From Acidobacteriota bacterium (GTDB taxonomy: Bacteria > Acidobacteriota > Vicinamibacteria > Marinacidobacterales > Marinacidobacteraceae), in NCBI GenBank assembly GCA_022820545.1, contig JAJEFG010000002.1, positions 1 through 64,000 on the forward strand: 64,000 nucleotides of DNA, written 5' to 3'. The translations under genes were made by a program, and so were the position numbers. The notes under the pieces are model-generated. The model was given only the letters and a program-made list of their open reading frames with translations, was not told where the DNA came from and made no database searches. Below are positions 35,444-45,951 of the stretch, piece by piece (the first letter of the stretch is position 1; each line of letters starts with the position of its first letter).

Positions 35444-35642
35444 GGAGCGCCGGCTTCTGGCCGGCATCGCGCGGGAGCGCGAAACCCGCGCTGATGGCGC
35501 TCCTCCCCCCGAAGCCGGGGCCCACGCCCGGCTCGTTTCGGGCGGCGCGCAGTCGTTCCCGGTTGGGCTCACGCCATGGGAATCGGCTGCGGCGTGCGTT
35601 TCGCGGCCTGCGGCCGCGATGCCGGCCAGAGGCCGGCGCTCC
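35444..35642. repeat. REPIN C: inverted pair of REP-like units with unlike ends
   Basis: 199 bp. Left unit type A: GGAGCGCCGGCTTCTGGCCG, CATCG, CGCGGGAGCGCG, GAAAC, then GCGCTGATGGCGCTCC. Right unit (inverted) type B: GCGGCCTGCGGCCGC, then GCCGGCCAGAGGCCGGC. The internal segment GTTCCCGGTTGGGCTCACG is shared with REPIN B (one difference). Confidence 0.85.
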
Positions 35643-35704
35643 GAGCTCCGGCCGCAGGAGGACCGATCGTGACGGTTTCTCCCGGTGGGGGCTCCAAGCC
35701 GCTC

Positions 35705-36364
35705 CTAGTGGACCGGGGTAAAGAAGCGGTCCCAGCGGGTCCGCGAAAAGAACCGCACCGGCAGCAGCAGCAGGTCCACGACGCGCCGGGACAGCCTGGT
35801 CTCCAGGTATTCCTCACGCGGCGCCCCGTAGGACCAGTAGATGAAGAGGCCCTTGCCCTTGATGTTCTCGGCGGGAAGCGCGCCCCAGAAACGGCTGTCG
35901 TGACTGTTGTCCCGGTTGTCTCCCATCACGAAATAGTGTCCGTCCGGCACCCGGTACTCCCGCATTCCGGGCTGTCCGCCGTGAACGAACCGGGTGTAGT
36001 CCTCGGGCAGGGGATCGCCGTCGATCAGGACCTGCTGGCGTCCGATCTGGAGCGTCTCGCCCGGGAGCCCCACGACCCGCTTGATGAAGTCCCGGTCGGG
36101 CTCCTCGGGGAACTTGAACACCACCACGTCGCCCCGCTCCACGTCGCGCGACGGCAGCACGCCGGCGCCGCCGTCCTGGTAGAGCATCTTGTTGACCATC
36201 AGGTGGTCGCCGATGAGCAGGTTGTCCTGCATCGAGCCCGTCGGGATCTTGAAGGCCTGGAAGACGAAGGTGCGTACGAACAGGGCGAGGATCACCGCGG
36301 CGCAGATCGATTCGAAGTACTCGCGCGCGGAAGAACGCGGGCGCGCGGTGGCGGGAGCGGTCAT
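35705..36364 (-). CDS. lepB: Signal peptidase I
   Basis: 219 residues. A single transmembrane anchor lies near 18-38, followed by the catalytic dyad Ser44 in PTGSMQDNL and Lys95 in DFIKRVVGLPGE; GDNRDNSHDSRFWG is the box E region. It removes Sec/Tat signal peptides of exported proteins, and this window alone has many (receptors, SBPs, CRTAC1). It is a single-anchor form, shorter than the E. coli enzyme. Starts 10 bases after the cdaR-like stop on the same strand, at the end of the cda operon. glmM, often found at this place after cdaR, is not present. Confidence 0.95.
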   Translation of the reverse strand: MTAPATARPRSSAREYFESICAAVILALFVRTFVFQAFKIPTGSMQDNLLIGDHLMVNKMLYQDGGAGVLPSRDVERGDVVVFKFPEEPDRDFIKRVVGLPGETLQIGRQQVLIDGDPLPEDYTRFVHGGQPGMREYRVPDGHYFVMGDNRDNSHDSRFWGALPAENIKGKGLFIYWSYGAPREEYLETRLSRRVVDLLLLPVRFFSRTRWDRFFTPVH

Positions 36365-36374
36365 GACGGCGCGA

Positions 36375-37352
36375 TCAGTCGCCTTCCCAGGCCGGAGTCG
36401 TCAGTTCCTCCGGGGAACCGACGACCGTCGTGACCGTCTCCGGATCGAAGGAAACGACGCCGATCGGCGCCTCGGGAGCCTCGGGAAAGAGCAGCTCGGG
36501 AACGATTTCGTAGGTGCCCTCCTCGAGCCCCGTGCAGGAGACCACGGCGAAGAGGTTCGACTCGTCGACCTGGTTCAGCATGCTCCGGGGGATGCGCACG
36601 TTGGCCACGATCTCGGCCACGGCCGGCTGGCACGGAGGTTCGTCGGGCTCGCCCGGCGTGATCCAGACCGCCAGCCGCAATTCGCGGGCTTCCCGCGCTT
36701 CGCCGATCTCGAGACGGACGTCGACATAGCGGACACTGGGACGCAGGGCGGGATCGAGCTCGATCTGCAGGCGCTGCGAAAAGGTCTCCCGCAGTCCCTG
36801 TGCGGAGATCGGCTCGGTGGTGATCTGCGCCGTGTCGCGCAGCAGCGACTCGGGCCCTTCCACCGCGAGCTCGAGGGGTTCGATCACGACGCTGTGGATC
36901 TCGAACCCCGTCGCCGGCTGGCCGAGCACTCGCGGGCTCACCCGGACGGTGCTCGTCAGGGTGCGGTCGAGGCGCAGGAGCACCTGCGGGGGGTCCACCC
37001 GCATCACCTGCACGCCCGAAGGGGCTTCCACCGCCTCGGCTCCGAGAAACCAGGTGCGCTCGCCGGGGGCTTCCCCCGTCAGGTCGAGCCGCGCCCGGAG
37101 TCCCTGGACGGGGGCGTCGCGCAGCAGGCCGGAGGCGCCCCGGAGCCGCACGTCCACCTCCTGGACCGACTGGTCCACGACTTCGAGTCCGGCGGGGACG
37201 TTGACGAGCTCCAGGGGTGTGGAAACGAGGACCTCGGCCCCCTGCTCGTCCGCGACGAAGAACCAGAGGCCGAACGCGAGTCCGAGCGCCAGGATGGCGC
37301 GGAACATCTCGACCGCGCGGAAGGAGTCGGACCCCGCGCCGTATTTGCTCAC
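36375..37352 (-). CDS. YbbR/CdaR-like regulator of diadenylate cyclase
   Basis: 325 residues. One transmembrane helix (about 16-34, MFRAILALGLAFGLWFFV), then extracytoplasmic YbbR-type beta repeats (for example TPLELVNVPAGLEVVD, VRLRGASGLLRDAP, VEGPESLLRDTAQITTEPIS). CdaR in Firmicutes binds CdaA and tunes its activity. Here it overlaps cdaA by 4 bases and immediately follows it, so the same partnership is expected. The N-terminal part includes a short charged pre-helix (MSKYGAGSDSFRAVE). Length is at the low end for the family. Confidence 0.85.
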   Translation of the reverse strand: MSKYGAGSDSFRAVEMFRAILALGLAFGLWFFVADEQGAEVLVSTPLELVNVPAGLEVVDQSVQEVDVRLRGASGLLRDAPVQGLRARLDLTGEAPGERTWFLGAEAVEAPSGVQVMRVDPPQVLLRLDRTLTSTVRVSPRVLGQPATGFEIHSVVIEPLELAVEGPESLLRDTAQITTEPISAQGLRETFSQRLQIELDPALRPSVRYVDVRLEIGEAREARELRLAVWITPGEPDEPPCQPAVAEIVANVRIPRSMLNQVDESNLFAVVSCTGLEEGTYEIVPELLFPEAPEAPIGVVSFDPETVTTVVGSPEELTTPAWEGD

Positions 37353-38197
37353 CGGGCGACCTCCGGGCTCGAGACCCGGCGGGCCGGCGCCGGCGTGGAG
37401 GCGCCGGACGGGGCTCGACGCGACCTCGCGAGTTCCGCTTCCAGGTCCGAGCGATCGGCGACCGGGACGATCCGGCCGCCGGCAACCACGCTCGCCTGCC
37501 CGGTCTCCTCGGAGACGACCAGCACCGTGGCGTCCGTCTCTTCGGTAAGGCCCAGCGCGGCGCGGTGCCGGGTTCCTCCGAAGCCGCCTTCCGCGTCGTG
37601 CCGGGAGAGCGGAAGTACGCAGCGGGCCGCGACGATCCGGTCGCCGCTGACGATGGCGGCTCCGTCATGGAGCGGGGAGGTGGGCTGAAACAGCGAGACG
37701 AGCAACGCCGAGCTCAGTTGCGCGTCCAGCGGCATGCCGGAATCGGCATAGCTCTTCAGGCCGATGTTTCCCTGCCAGACGACGATCGCTCCGACCCGGT
37801 GGCGGGAGAGATCGGTGGCGGCGTCGACCAGGGTCCCGATGGTGGCGCGCTGCGGGTCCGGATCCCGGCGCCGGCCGCGGAGAAAACCGCCGCCGCCGAT
37901 CTGGGCCAGGCCGGTCCTGATCTCCGCCTGATAGAGGACGATGATCGCGATCCCAAGGTAGGGCAGCGTGTTGCGCACGATCCACTGAACGGTGGTGAGC
38001 CCGAGCTGGCTCGACCCGGTGAGCAGCAGCAGGCCGCCGACGATCACGGTCCCGAAGGCCATCTGGGAAGCGCGCCGTCCCTCGATGAGTTTCAGCAGGA
38101 CGTAGATCGCCCCGGCCACCAGGAGGATGTCCAGGACGTCCGTCCAGGACAGGCGCGCCGCGAGCGTCTCGGCCAGCTCGAGGATTCTTTCGGTCAA
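37349..38197 (-). CDS. cdaA: Diadenylate cyclase CdaA
   Basis: 282 residues. Makes c-di-AMP from two ATP. Three transmembrane helices (about 21-37, 45-63, 78-95) precede the DAC domain (about 105-250) with DGA at 178-180 and GTRHRAALG at 208-216, the two catalytic motifs. The start is TTG 38197; the codon two places before it is a stop, and no ATG lies before the first helix, so TTG is favoured. It overlaps the cdaR-like gene by 4 bases and follows ftsH by 48. c-di-AMP controls ion and osmotic balance; the target here is unknown. Confidence 0.93.
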   Translation of the reverse strand: MTERILELAETLAARLSWTDVLDILLVAGAIYVLLKLIEGRRASQMAFGTVIVGGLLLLTGSSQLGLTTVQWIVRNTLPYLGIAIIVLYQAEIRTGLAQIGGGGFLRGRRRDPDPQRATIGTLVDAATDLSRHRVGAIVVWQGNIGLKSYADSGMPLDAQLSSALLVSLFQPTSPLHDGAAIVSGDRIVAARCVLPLSRHDAEGGFGGTRHRAALGLTEETDATVLVVSEETGQASVVAGGRIVPVADRSDLEAELARSRRAPSGASTPAPARRVSSPEVAR

Positions 38198-38245
38198 TCT
38201 GGTTCAGGCGAGGTGCTCTGCCGCCACGAGCCCGCCCCTACCCGA

Positions 38246-40168
<1,923 letters not shown>

Positions 40169-40258
40169 CTCAACTCAACGGTCTGCGCGAAACAGGCCGC
40201 GCAACCGTGTTCGCCGGCTCTCGGTTTTCTCATTACACATGCGAAGGAGTCCCGGCAA

Positions 40259-40264
40259 ATTATA
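40259..40264 (-). promoter_or_regulatory. -10 box of candidate ftsH promoter
   Basis: A perfect TATAAT on the minus strand, about 90 bases before the ftsH start, inside the 175-base tilS-ftsH gap. No good -35 hexamer is visible 17 bases upstream (GGCCGG). The leader would be about 84 bases. Confidence 0.45.
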
Positions 40265-40343
40265 GGTTGCGCCCGGGTCTCCCGGCCGGGCCGGCCCCGG
40301 AACCCGGCAACGTTTCGGTGTGACGCGGGAGGGCCGGAGCGCT

Positions 40344-41480
40344 TCAGGACCCATCGGCGCTTCCGCCGGGGGCCTGTTGGGCGGGCGAGACCGTCAGCAC
40401 CCGTTGCTCGAGGCGAGCGACCGCCCCCGGGAGATTCACCGACGATCCGCCTCGGCCCGCCCTGACGAGACGGAGCACCGCTTCGATGTGCACGGCTCCG
40501 ATCCGCCGCAGATCTCCACGGGCGATCCGGAGTCCTTCCCGGACGAGCCGGCGCGCCAGCGCCGGGTGCGCCGCTCCGAGCGCGGCGGCCGGAAACCGGA
40601 CGGAGGCGGAGCCGCCGCGTTCCACCACGCTCGCCACCTCCCGGAAGCGTTCGGAGGTGATTTCGCTCAGCCACTCCTCGTCGTCCCGGAGGAGCGAGGC
40701 GGTGCGCCCGAGCGCCGCTTCCGCCTGCGGGTTCACCGAGTCCCGCAGGAGCGGAAGGGCCTGGCGCCGGATCCGGTTGCGGGTGAATCCCTCGAGTTCG
40801 TTGGTCGGATCGGGATAGAACGGCCATCCCGCTTCCGTCACGAGCCGCGTGATCTCGGTCCGCGAAACCGAAAGCAGGGGCCGGACGATCACGAGTCCGC
40901 GCTCGTCGTTCCGGACGGGGGCCATGGCGCCGAGCCCGAGGCTTCCGGCGCCGCGAGCCAACTGGAGCAGGACGGTCTCGGCCTGATCGGTCAGGGTGTG
41001 TCCGAGAAGAACGGTGGCGGCGCGTCGTTCCCGGGCGATTTCGGCAAGGAAATCGAGCCGGGCCAGCCTGCCGGCCTCCTCGATCGAGCGTCCCTCCCGG
41101 TGGGCGCGGCCCCGGACGTCCTGCCGCCCGCTGACGCATTCGATCCCGAGTGACGAAGCGACGGTCCGCGCGAACCTGGCCTGTTCCCCGGAGTCGGGAC
41201 GGAGCCCGTGGTCGAGGTGCGCCGCCAGCAGCGCCGGTCCGCCGGCCCTCTCGCGCACCCCGCCGGGTCCGCCGAGGACGTGAAGAAGAGCCGTCGAGTC
41301 CATGCCACCGGAAAACCCGACCAGGACGGACCGGTTCCCGGCATCGTCCGGAAACCAGTCCAGGCCGGCGGCGAGGGCCTCCCGAACGGCCGCGACAACC
41401 GGGCGCCCCGGTCCCTTGTCCCCCTGAGGCGACGCCCGGGAGACCTCGGGATCACGCGTTGTCCGAGGCCCCATCCTCAT
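40344..41480 (-). CDS. tilS: tRNA(Ile)-lysidine synthase TilS
   Basis: 378 residues. The N-type ATP pyrophosphatase loop SGGMDS is at 57-62, with HLDHGLRPDSGEQARF after it and TilS substrate-binding region RRATVLLGHTLTDQAETVLLQ; TRNRIRRQALPLL is a later hallmark. It adds lysine to C34 of tRNA-Ile2, changing decoding from AUG to AUA, in the cytoplasm. The start overlaps the CNNM gene's stop by 4 bases, so the two are co-translated. The C-terminal domain is short compared with E. coli. Confidence 0.93.
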   Translation of the reverse strand: MRMGPRTTRDPEVSRASPQGDKGPGRPVVAAVREALAAGLDWFPDDAGNRSVLVGFSGGMDSTALLHVLGGPGGVRERAGGPALLAAHLDHGLRPDSGEQARFARTVASSLGIECVSGRQDVRGRAHREGRSIEEAGRLARLDFLAEIARERRAATVLLGHTLTDQAETVLLQLARGAGSLGLGAMAPVRNDERGLVIVRPLLSVSRTEITRLVTEAGWPFYPDPTNELEGFTRNRIRRQALPLLRDSVNPQAEAALGRTASLLRDDEEWLSEITSERFREVASVVERGGSASVRFPAAALGAAHPALARRLVREGLRIARGDLRRIGAVHIEAVLRLVRAGRGGSSVNLPGAVARLEQRVLTVSPAQQAPGGSADGS

Positions 41481-42769
41481 TTCGCCCCCGAGCCGGAAGG
41501 CTCCGGCGGGACCGGCTCGATGCGGAGCCGGGTGATCCGGTGGCCGTCCACGGCCACCACCCGGAGCACCGCGCCCGGAATCGAGACGGTTTCCCCCTCC
41601 TCCGGGATGTGGCCGGTTCGGGCGAGCACGAATCCCGCCACCGTGTCGTAGTCGTCCCCCGGCGGGATCTCGACCCTGGCTTCCGGGCCGCCCGGGCCGG
41701 GTCCGTGCTCGGCGAGTTCGGCGTTGGCCTCGGAGACGGTCACGGTGCCGTCGAGCAGAAAGCTCCCTCCCGGCCCCGGCGCACTCTCGCCCGGTCCGGG
41801 ACCGCGGATGGCTCCGAGAAGCGAACTCGAAGTGACCAGCCCTTCGACGCCCCCGTGTTCATCCACCACGATGAGCATGCGGCAGGACTGTTCGCGCATC
41901 TGGACGAGCGCCTGGGCGAGCGTCGCGGTGCCCGGAGAAAAGCGTGCCGGCGTCAGGTGGTTCTCCGGCCGGAATTCGGCGCCGGATTCGACTGCCGGCA
42001 GGACGTCGCGAAGATCCAGGACGCCCCGCACGTCGTCGAGCGTGCTCCCCACCACCGGGAGCCGGGTGTGGCCGTGCTGGCGGAAGAGCCGCATCGTCTC
42101 CGAGACCTCCGCGCCGAAGGGGACGGCCACGATCGCCCGCCTCGGGGTCATGACCTCGGTGAGCCGCCGCCCGGTGGCATCGGCGAGTTTCACCAGAACC
42201 TGCCGTTCGACGGCGTCGGCGTCGGGGAATCCGAAGCGCAGGCTCTCCCGCATCTCGGCGGCGCTGATGGTCGCTTCGCGCGCCGGACGCGAGATGCCGA
42301 AGACCCGCAGCAGACTCGTCACCAGCCACGACAGGGCGGCGGCGATCGGACCGAGGAGCCACAGCAATCCCTGCACCGGGCGCACCATGCCGAGCGACCA
42401 CTTCTCGGAGTGGCGGGCGGCGATGCTCTTGGGCACCATCTCGCCGAAGACGAGCAGGGCGGCGCCGACGAGGAGCGTCGCGAGGGTGGCCGCGCGGGCG
42501 CGCTCCTCGGTCGTCTCCGCTCCCGCCGAGAGCACCACGGTAGCCAGCACGCCGGCGAGTACGTTGGCGAAGACGTTTCCCGTCAGGATCGCTCCCAGGA
42601 AACGCTCCGGATGCTCGGCCACCCGGATAACGGCGGCGGCCTTGCGGCTGCGGACCGCCAGCGCGCGCAGGCGGTGCAGCCGCACCGCCATGAAGGCGGT
42701 TTCCGATCCCGAGAAGAAGGCCGAAAGGACCAGTACTCCGAGGAGCGCCGCCGCGAAGGCCCAGGTCAC
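41477..42769 (-). CDS. CNNM/CorC-type HlyC/CBS membrane protein
   Basis: 430 residues. The N-terminal DUF21/CNNM domain (about 1-190) holds four hydrophobic helices with FFSGSETAFMAV and GEMVPKSIAARHSEKWS. A CBS pair (about 205-325, EVMTPRRAIVAVP, MREQSCRMLIVVDEHGGVEGLVT) and a CorC_HlyC domain (about 340-420) follow. Members export or regulate Mg2+ in some species and are often miscalled haemolysins. It sits between mqnC (19-base gap) and tilS (4-base overlap) and so is in the same operon; transport substrate not proven. Confidence 0.9.
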   Translation of the reverse strand: MTWAFAAALLGVLVLSAFFSGSETAFMAVRLHRLRALAVRSRKAAAVIRVAEHPERFLGAILTGNVFANVLAGVLATVVLSAGAETTEERARAATLATLLVGAALLVFGEMVPKSIAARHSEKWSLGMVRPVQGLLWLLGPIAAALSWLVTSLLRVFGISRPAREATISAAEMRESLRFGFPDADAVERQVLVKLADATGRRLTEVMTPRRAIVAVPFGAEVSETMRLFRQHGHTRLPVVGSTLDDVRGVLDLRDVLPAVESGAEFRPENHLTPARFSPGTATLAQALVQMREQSCRMLIVVDEHGGVEGLVTSSSLLGAIRGPGPGESAPGPGGSFLLDGTVTVSEANAELAEHGPGPGGPEARVEIPPGDDYDTVAGFVLARTGHIPEEGETVSIPGAVLRVVAVDGHRITRLRIEPVPPEPSGSGAK

Positions 42770-42788
42770 CCTTGGTACGCCGGGTGGT

Positions 42789-43895
42789 TCAGGCGGGAGT
42801 CCCGGCCGACTGTTCCGGACGCAACGTGCGGTACTTGGTGTCCCTTTGGACCGGAGTGAAACCGGCCTCCCTGATCAGGATCTGTACTTCGTCGATACTC
42901 GTTCGATTGATGAAGCCCGTGCACGCATGAACGTTTTCTTCGAGCAGCGTGCCTCCGAAGTCGTCGGCGCCCCAGTGAAGGCCGACCTGGCCGGCCTTCT
43001 TTCCCTCGCTGAACCACGATGCCTGGATGTGATCGAAGTTGTCCAGCACGAGCCGCGAGACACCCAGGATACGGAGGTAGTCGTTCGGCCCTGCGTAGTG
43101 CGGGATCTTCCGGACCAGCGGAGTGTTGCCCGGCTTGAAACTCCAGGGCACGAACGCCGTGAATCCATGGAACTCATCCTGCAGCTCGCGGATGCTCGAC
43201 AGGTGGGTGACGATGTCCGCGGTCGTTTCCACATGGCCGTACATCATCGTTGCGGTACTCACGAACCCAACGGCGTGCGCCTCGCGATGCACATCGAGCC
43301 AGGCGGACGTTCCCCCCTTCTTGTGGGACACCTTCCGCCGCACCCGGTCACTCAGGATCTCGGCGCCGCCGCCGGGGAGCGTGTCCTGCCCGGCCTCCTT
43401 GAGCCGGATCAGGACCTCACGAATGCCGAGCCCGCTGACCTTGGCCATACCTTCGACTTCCACCGCCGACCAATAGTGCGGGGTCACGTCCGGAAAACGT
43501 TCGCGCGTTCCACGGACCAGATCGAGGTAATAGTCGAGCGGTAGCGATTCGTTGACTCCGCCCTGCAGGAGGACGGTCGTGGCGCCCTGCTCGACGGCCC
43601 TGCCGATGCGGTCCAGCATGTCCTCGACGGAATGGGTATAGGCCTCCGCGTGTCCCGGAGGGCGATAGAAGGCGCAGAAGGTGCAGTCCACCTCGCAGAC
43701 GTTCGTGTAGTTGGGATTCGTATCGACCACGAAGGTGACGTCCCGTTCCGGATGCCGGCGGAAACGGTCGTGGTTTGCAAGCTCTCCGACGAAAAGCAGG
43801 GGCGCCTCGTCCATCAGCCAGACGGCATCGGCTTCCGATAACCGGACGCGGCCTTCCACCTTGCGCCGGATCCGGTCCATCGCGCTGTTCAACAT
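42789..43895 (-). CDS. mqnC: Cyclic dehypoxanthinyl futalosine synthase MqnC (radical SAM)
   Basis: 368 residues. Radical-SAM motif with Cys67, Cys71 and Cys74 (NVCEVDCTFCAFYR). LKEAGQDTLPGGGAEIL and GHVETTADIVTHLSSIRELQDE are shared by the MqnC/MqnE/CofH branch, and CAFYR favours MqnC. It turns dehypoxanthinyl futalosine into its cyclic form in the futalosine route to menaquinone. It overlaps mqnA by 7 bases. Needs a 4Fe-4S cluster, possibly delivered by the NfuA-like carrier. Confidence 0.95.
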   Translation of the reverse strand: MLNSAMDRIRRKVEGRVRLSEADAVWLMDEAPLLFVGELANHDRFRRHPERDVTFVVDTNPNYTNVCEVDCTFCAFYRPPGHAEAYTHSVEDMLDRIGRAVEQGATTVLLQGGVNESLPLDYYLDLVRGTRERFPDVTPHYWSAVEVEGMAKVSGLGIREVLIRLKEAGQDTLPGGGAEILSDRVRRKVSHKKGGTSAWLDVHREAHAVGFVSTATMMYGHVETTADIVTHLSSIRELQDEFHGFTAFVPWSFKPGNTPLVRKIPHYAGPNDYLRILGVSRLVLDNFDHIQASWFSEGKKAGQVGLHWGADDFGGTLLEENVHACTGFINRTSIDEVQILIREAGFTPVQRDTKYRTLRPEQSAGTPA

Positions 43896-44689
43896 GACAT
43901 GCCGTTCTCCTGCATCGTCGGTGGCGACGAAATGAGATTGCCGTTTCTTGCCAGTCGCCGGAAGGTCTCGAAACCCCGGCGTTCCGGCTCGTCGAAGCGG
44001 TAGGTGAAATCGTGGAGATACCCCGCAATGGTCGCCTCGTCACCCAGCGGCCCCGCCGCGTCGGCCGCGATTTCGGGAATCCTCTCGACGCCCCGCTCGA
44101 GTGAGGCGGCGATCGTTTCCTGGAGCACGGACCGCTTGGCCGAGGTCAACGACCTGCGCGCGCTCCAGATCGCGAAGACGAAGGGCAGTCCGGTCCAGTC
44201 TCTCCAGCGGGCCGCAAGGTCGAAACGGTAGGGAAACCGCGGGTCGGGCCGTTCGCGCTCCCGAAGCGCCGCGTCGCCGATCAGGAGGACGGCCTCGTGC
44301 TCCCGCGTGACCCCCAGGCGGTACTCCGGGCGCTCGATGCCAAGCCGCTGCTCGAGCCAGAGCCGCAGGAGGAGTACCGACGTCGAGGTCTCCCTGGTGA
44401 TTTCGACGATCCTTCCACCGAGTTGCTCCGGTGGGCGCCGCGACAGGAGAAACACGCTTCCCGCTTTCTTGCGGCAAGCGATTCCGAAGGCGCCGTGCGG
44501 GTCTCCCAGCGGTGAGTACCGCCCTTCGTTGCGAATCAGATCTCCCGCCGAAAGAAGTCCGGCGTCGAGCTCGGAGGTCGCCGCGAGCCGGCCGATCTCG
44601 GACGGAGACGCGCGGAACACCCGCAGCCCCGGAAACGGCTCGAAGGGCTGCGTATTGAGATAGGCGAGTTGCCCGAGCAGCAGGCGCAC
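43889..44689 (-). CDS. mqnA: Chorismate dehydratase MqnA
   Basis: 266 residues. Periplasmic-binding-protein-like fold acting in the cytoplasm; it converts chorismate to 3-[(1-carboxyvinyl)oxy]benzoate at the head of the futalosine path. Recognised from LLLGQLAYLNTQPF at the N-terminus, SELDAGLLSAGDLIRN, the ETSTSVLLLRLWL segment and LIGDAALR. Starts 25 bases after mqnE. The downstream overlap with mqnC (7 bases) and the surrounding mqn genes support the assignment. mqnB and mqnD are not in this window and must be elsewhere. Confidence 0.93.
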   Translation of the reverse strand: MRLLLGQLAYLNTQPFEPFPGLRVFRASPSEIGRLAATSELDAGLLSAGDLIRNEGRYSPLGDPHGAFGIACRKKAGSVFLLSRRPPEQLGGRIVEITRETSTSVLLLRLWLEQRLGIERPEYRLGVTREHEAVLLIGDAALRERERPDPRFPYRFDLAARWRDWTGLPFVFAIWSARRSLTSAKRSVLQETIAASLERGVERIPEIAADAAGPLGDEATIAGYLHDFTYRFDEPERRGFETFRRLARNGNLISSPPTMQENGMSC

Positions 44690-44714
44690 GAAGGAGAACC
44701 GGGCCCGCCGGCGG

Positions 44715-45872
44715 TCAGGCGGCCTCCCAGACCTGCACCACGTTGTAGAGCGCGTCGCGCTCCACGGGGACCTTGCCGGCGTCCTGGATCATCTGGATGA
44801 GCCGCTCCCGGGCGACGCCCACCGGACTCGTCGCCTGCGCGAGGTGGGCGATCTTCTCTTCGCCGATGGTTCCGTCGAGGTCGCTGGCTCCGAAGTTCAG
44901 CGCCATTGCCGCCGAGTCCTCGCCGAGCATCACCCAGTAAGCCTTGACGTGGGGAAAGTTGTCGAGGAGCAGCCGTGCGCACGCGACGGTCCGGAGGTCC
45001 TCGAGCACCGACGCCTGACGCTCGGCGAGCCCGGTGTTGCCCGGCTGCAGGGCGAGCGGGATGAACGACTGGAACCCGGCGCCGGACGGATCGCGGCCGT
45101 CCTGCGCCTCCCGAAGCTGGATCATGTGATCCACCCGTTCGGCGAGCGTCTCGATGTGCCCGTAGAGCAGGGTCGCATTCGTCATGATCCCCATGCGGTG
45201 AGCCGCCCGGTGCACTTCGAACCAGCGTTCACGACCGATCTTGGTCTTGAACGTCTCCTTGCGGACCCGGTCCGAGAACACCTCCGCGCCACCCCCGGGG
45301 AGAGTCCGGAGGCCCGCCTCCTTCAACTGGATCAGGATGTCCTCGATGCTGGTTTTCTCCAGCCGGGCGAACCAGTCGATTTCGACGGCAGTCCACGCCT
45401 TGATCTGGACGGTCGGAAAGTTCCGATGGATCTCGCGAACGATCTCGAGATACCGGGCGAACGGCCACTTGGGGTGCAGACCTCCCACGATATGGACCTC
45501 GGATAGTTCGTCGGACACCTGCGCGAGGACTTCCTCGAGAGACTGTTCGTAGGCGTGCGCGTCCCCCGGCTTGGCGGCGAAGTCGCAGAAGACGCAGGAA
45601 AGAACGCACAGGTTCGTCGGGTTGATCTGCCGGTTCACCACGAACTGGACCCGGTCCCCGTTGCGAGCCCGGGCGGCGTGGTCCGCCATCCGCCCCAGTG
45701 CCGGAACGTCGACGGTCCGGAGGAGCGTCATTCCGTCGTCGAAGTCGAGGCGGTCTCCGGCCAGAACCTTCTCCCAGATCGGAACCAGGGATCGGTCGCG
45801 GAACGCGACGCCTTCGGCAATCAGCACGGGGAGTCTCCGGAGCTCGGGAAAGAGGCCGGATGCGTTCGGCAT
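44715..45872 (-). CDS. mqnE: Aminofutalosine synthase MqnE (radical SAM)
   Basis: 385 residues. Cys89, Cys93 and Cys96 (NLCVLSCVFCDF) bind the 4Fe-4S cluster; ALGRMADHARARN-like text ahead of QFVVNRQINPTNLC is typical of MqnE, as is EVHIVGGLHPKWPF and RTLPGGGAEVF. It joins the MqnA product to SAM's adenosyl group to form aminofutalosine. Lies between ubiX-like and mqnA on the same strand. The normal length for the family supports an intact gene. Confidence 0.95.
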   Translation of the reverse strand: MPNASGLFPELRRLPVLIAEGVAFRDRSLVPIWEKVLAGDRLDFDDGMTLLRTVDVPALGRMADHAARARNGDRVQFVVNRQINPTNLCVLSCVFCDFAAKPGDAHAYEQSLEEVLAQVSDELSEVHIVGGLHPKWPFARYLEIVREIHRNFPTVQIKAWTAVEIDWFARLEKTSIEDILIQLKEAGLRTLPGGGAEVFSDRVRKETFKTKIGRERWFEVHRAAHRMGIMTNATLLYGHIETLAERVDHMIQLREAQDGRDPSGAGFQSFIPLALQPGNTGLAERQASVLEDLRTVACARLLLDNFPHVKAYWVMLGEDSAAMALNFGASDLDGTIGEEKIAHLAQATSPVGVARERLIQMIQDAGKVPVERDALYNVVQVWEAA

Positions 45873-45951
45873 CCCGGGCGCGGGAGGGCCTCAATCAAGG
45901 GCCAAAAAGCCTAGCATGAGCGCGCCGGCCCGGAGGCCGCCGCTTCCACGC

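Noticed and set aside
35278-35704. An unnamed gene between yggS and lepB
   Set aside because: The frames there are made of REP-derived sequence and have no start context or domain.
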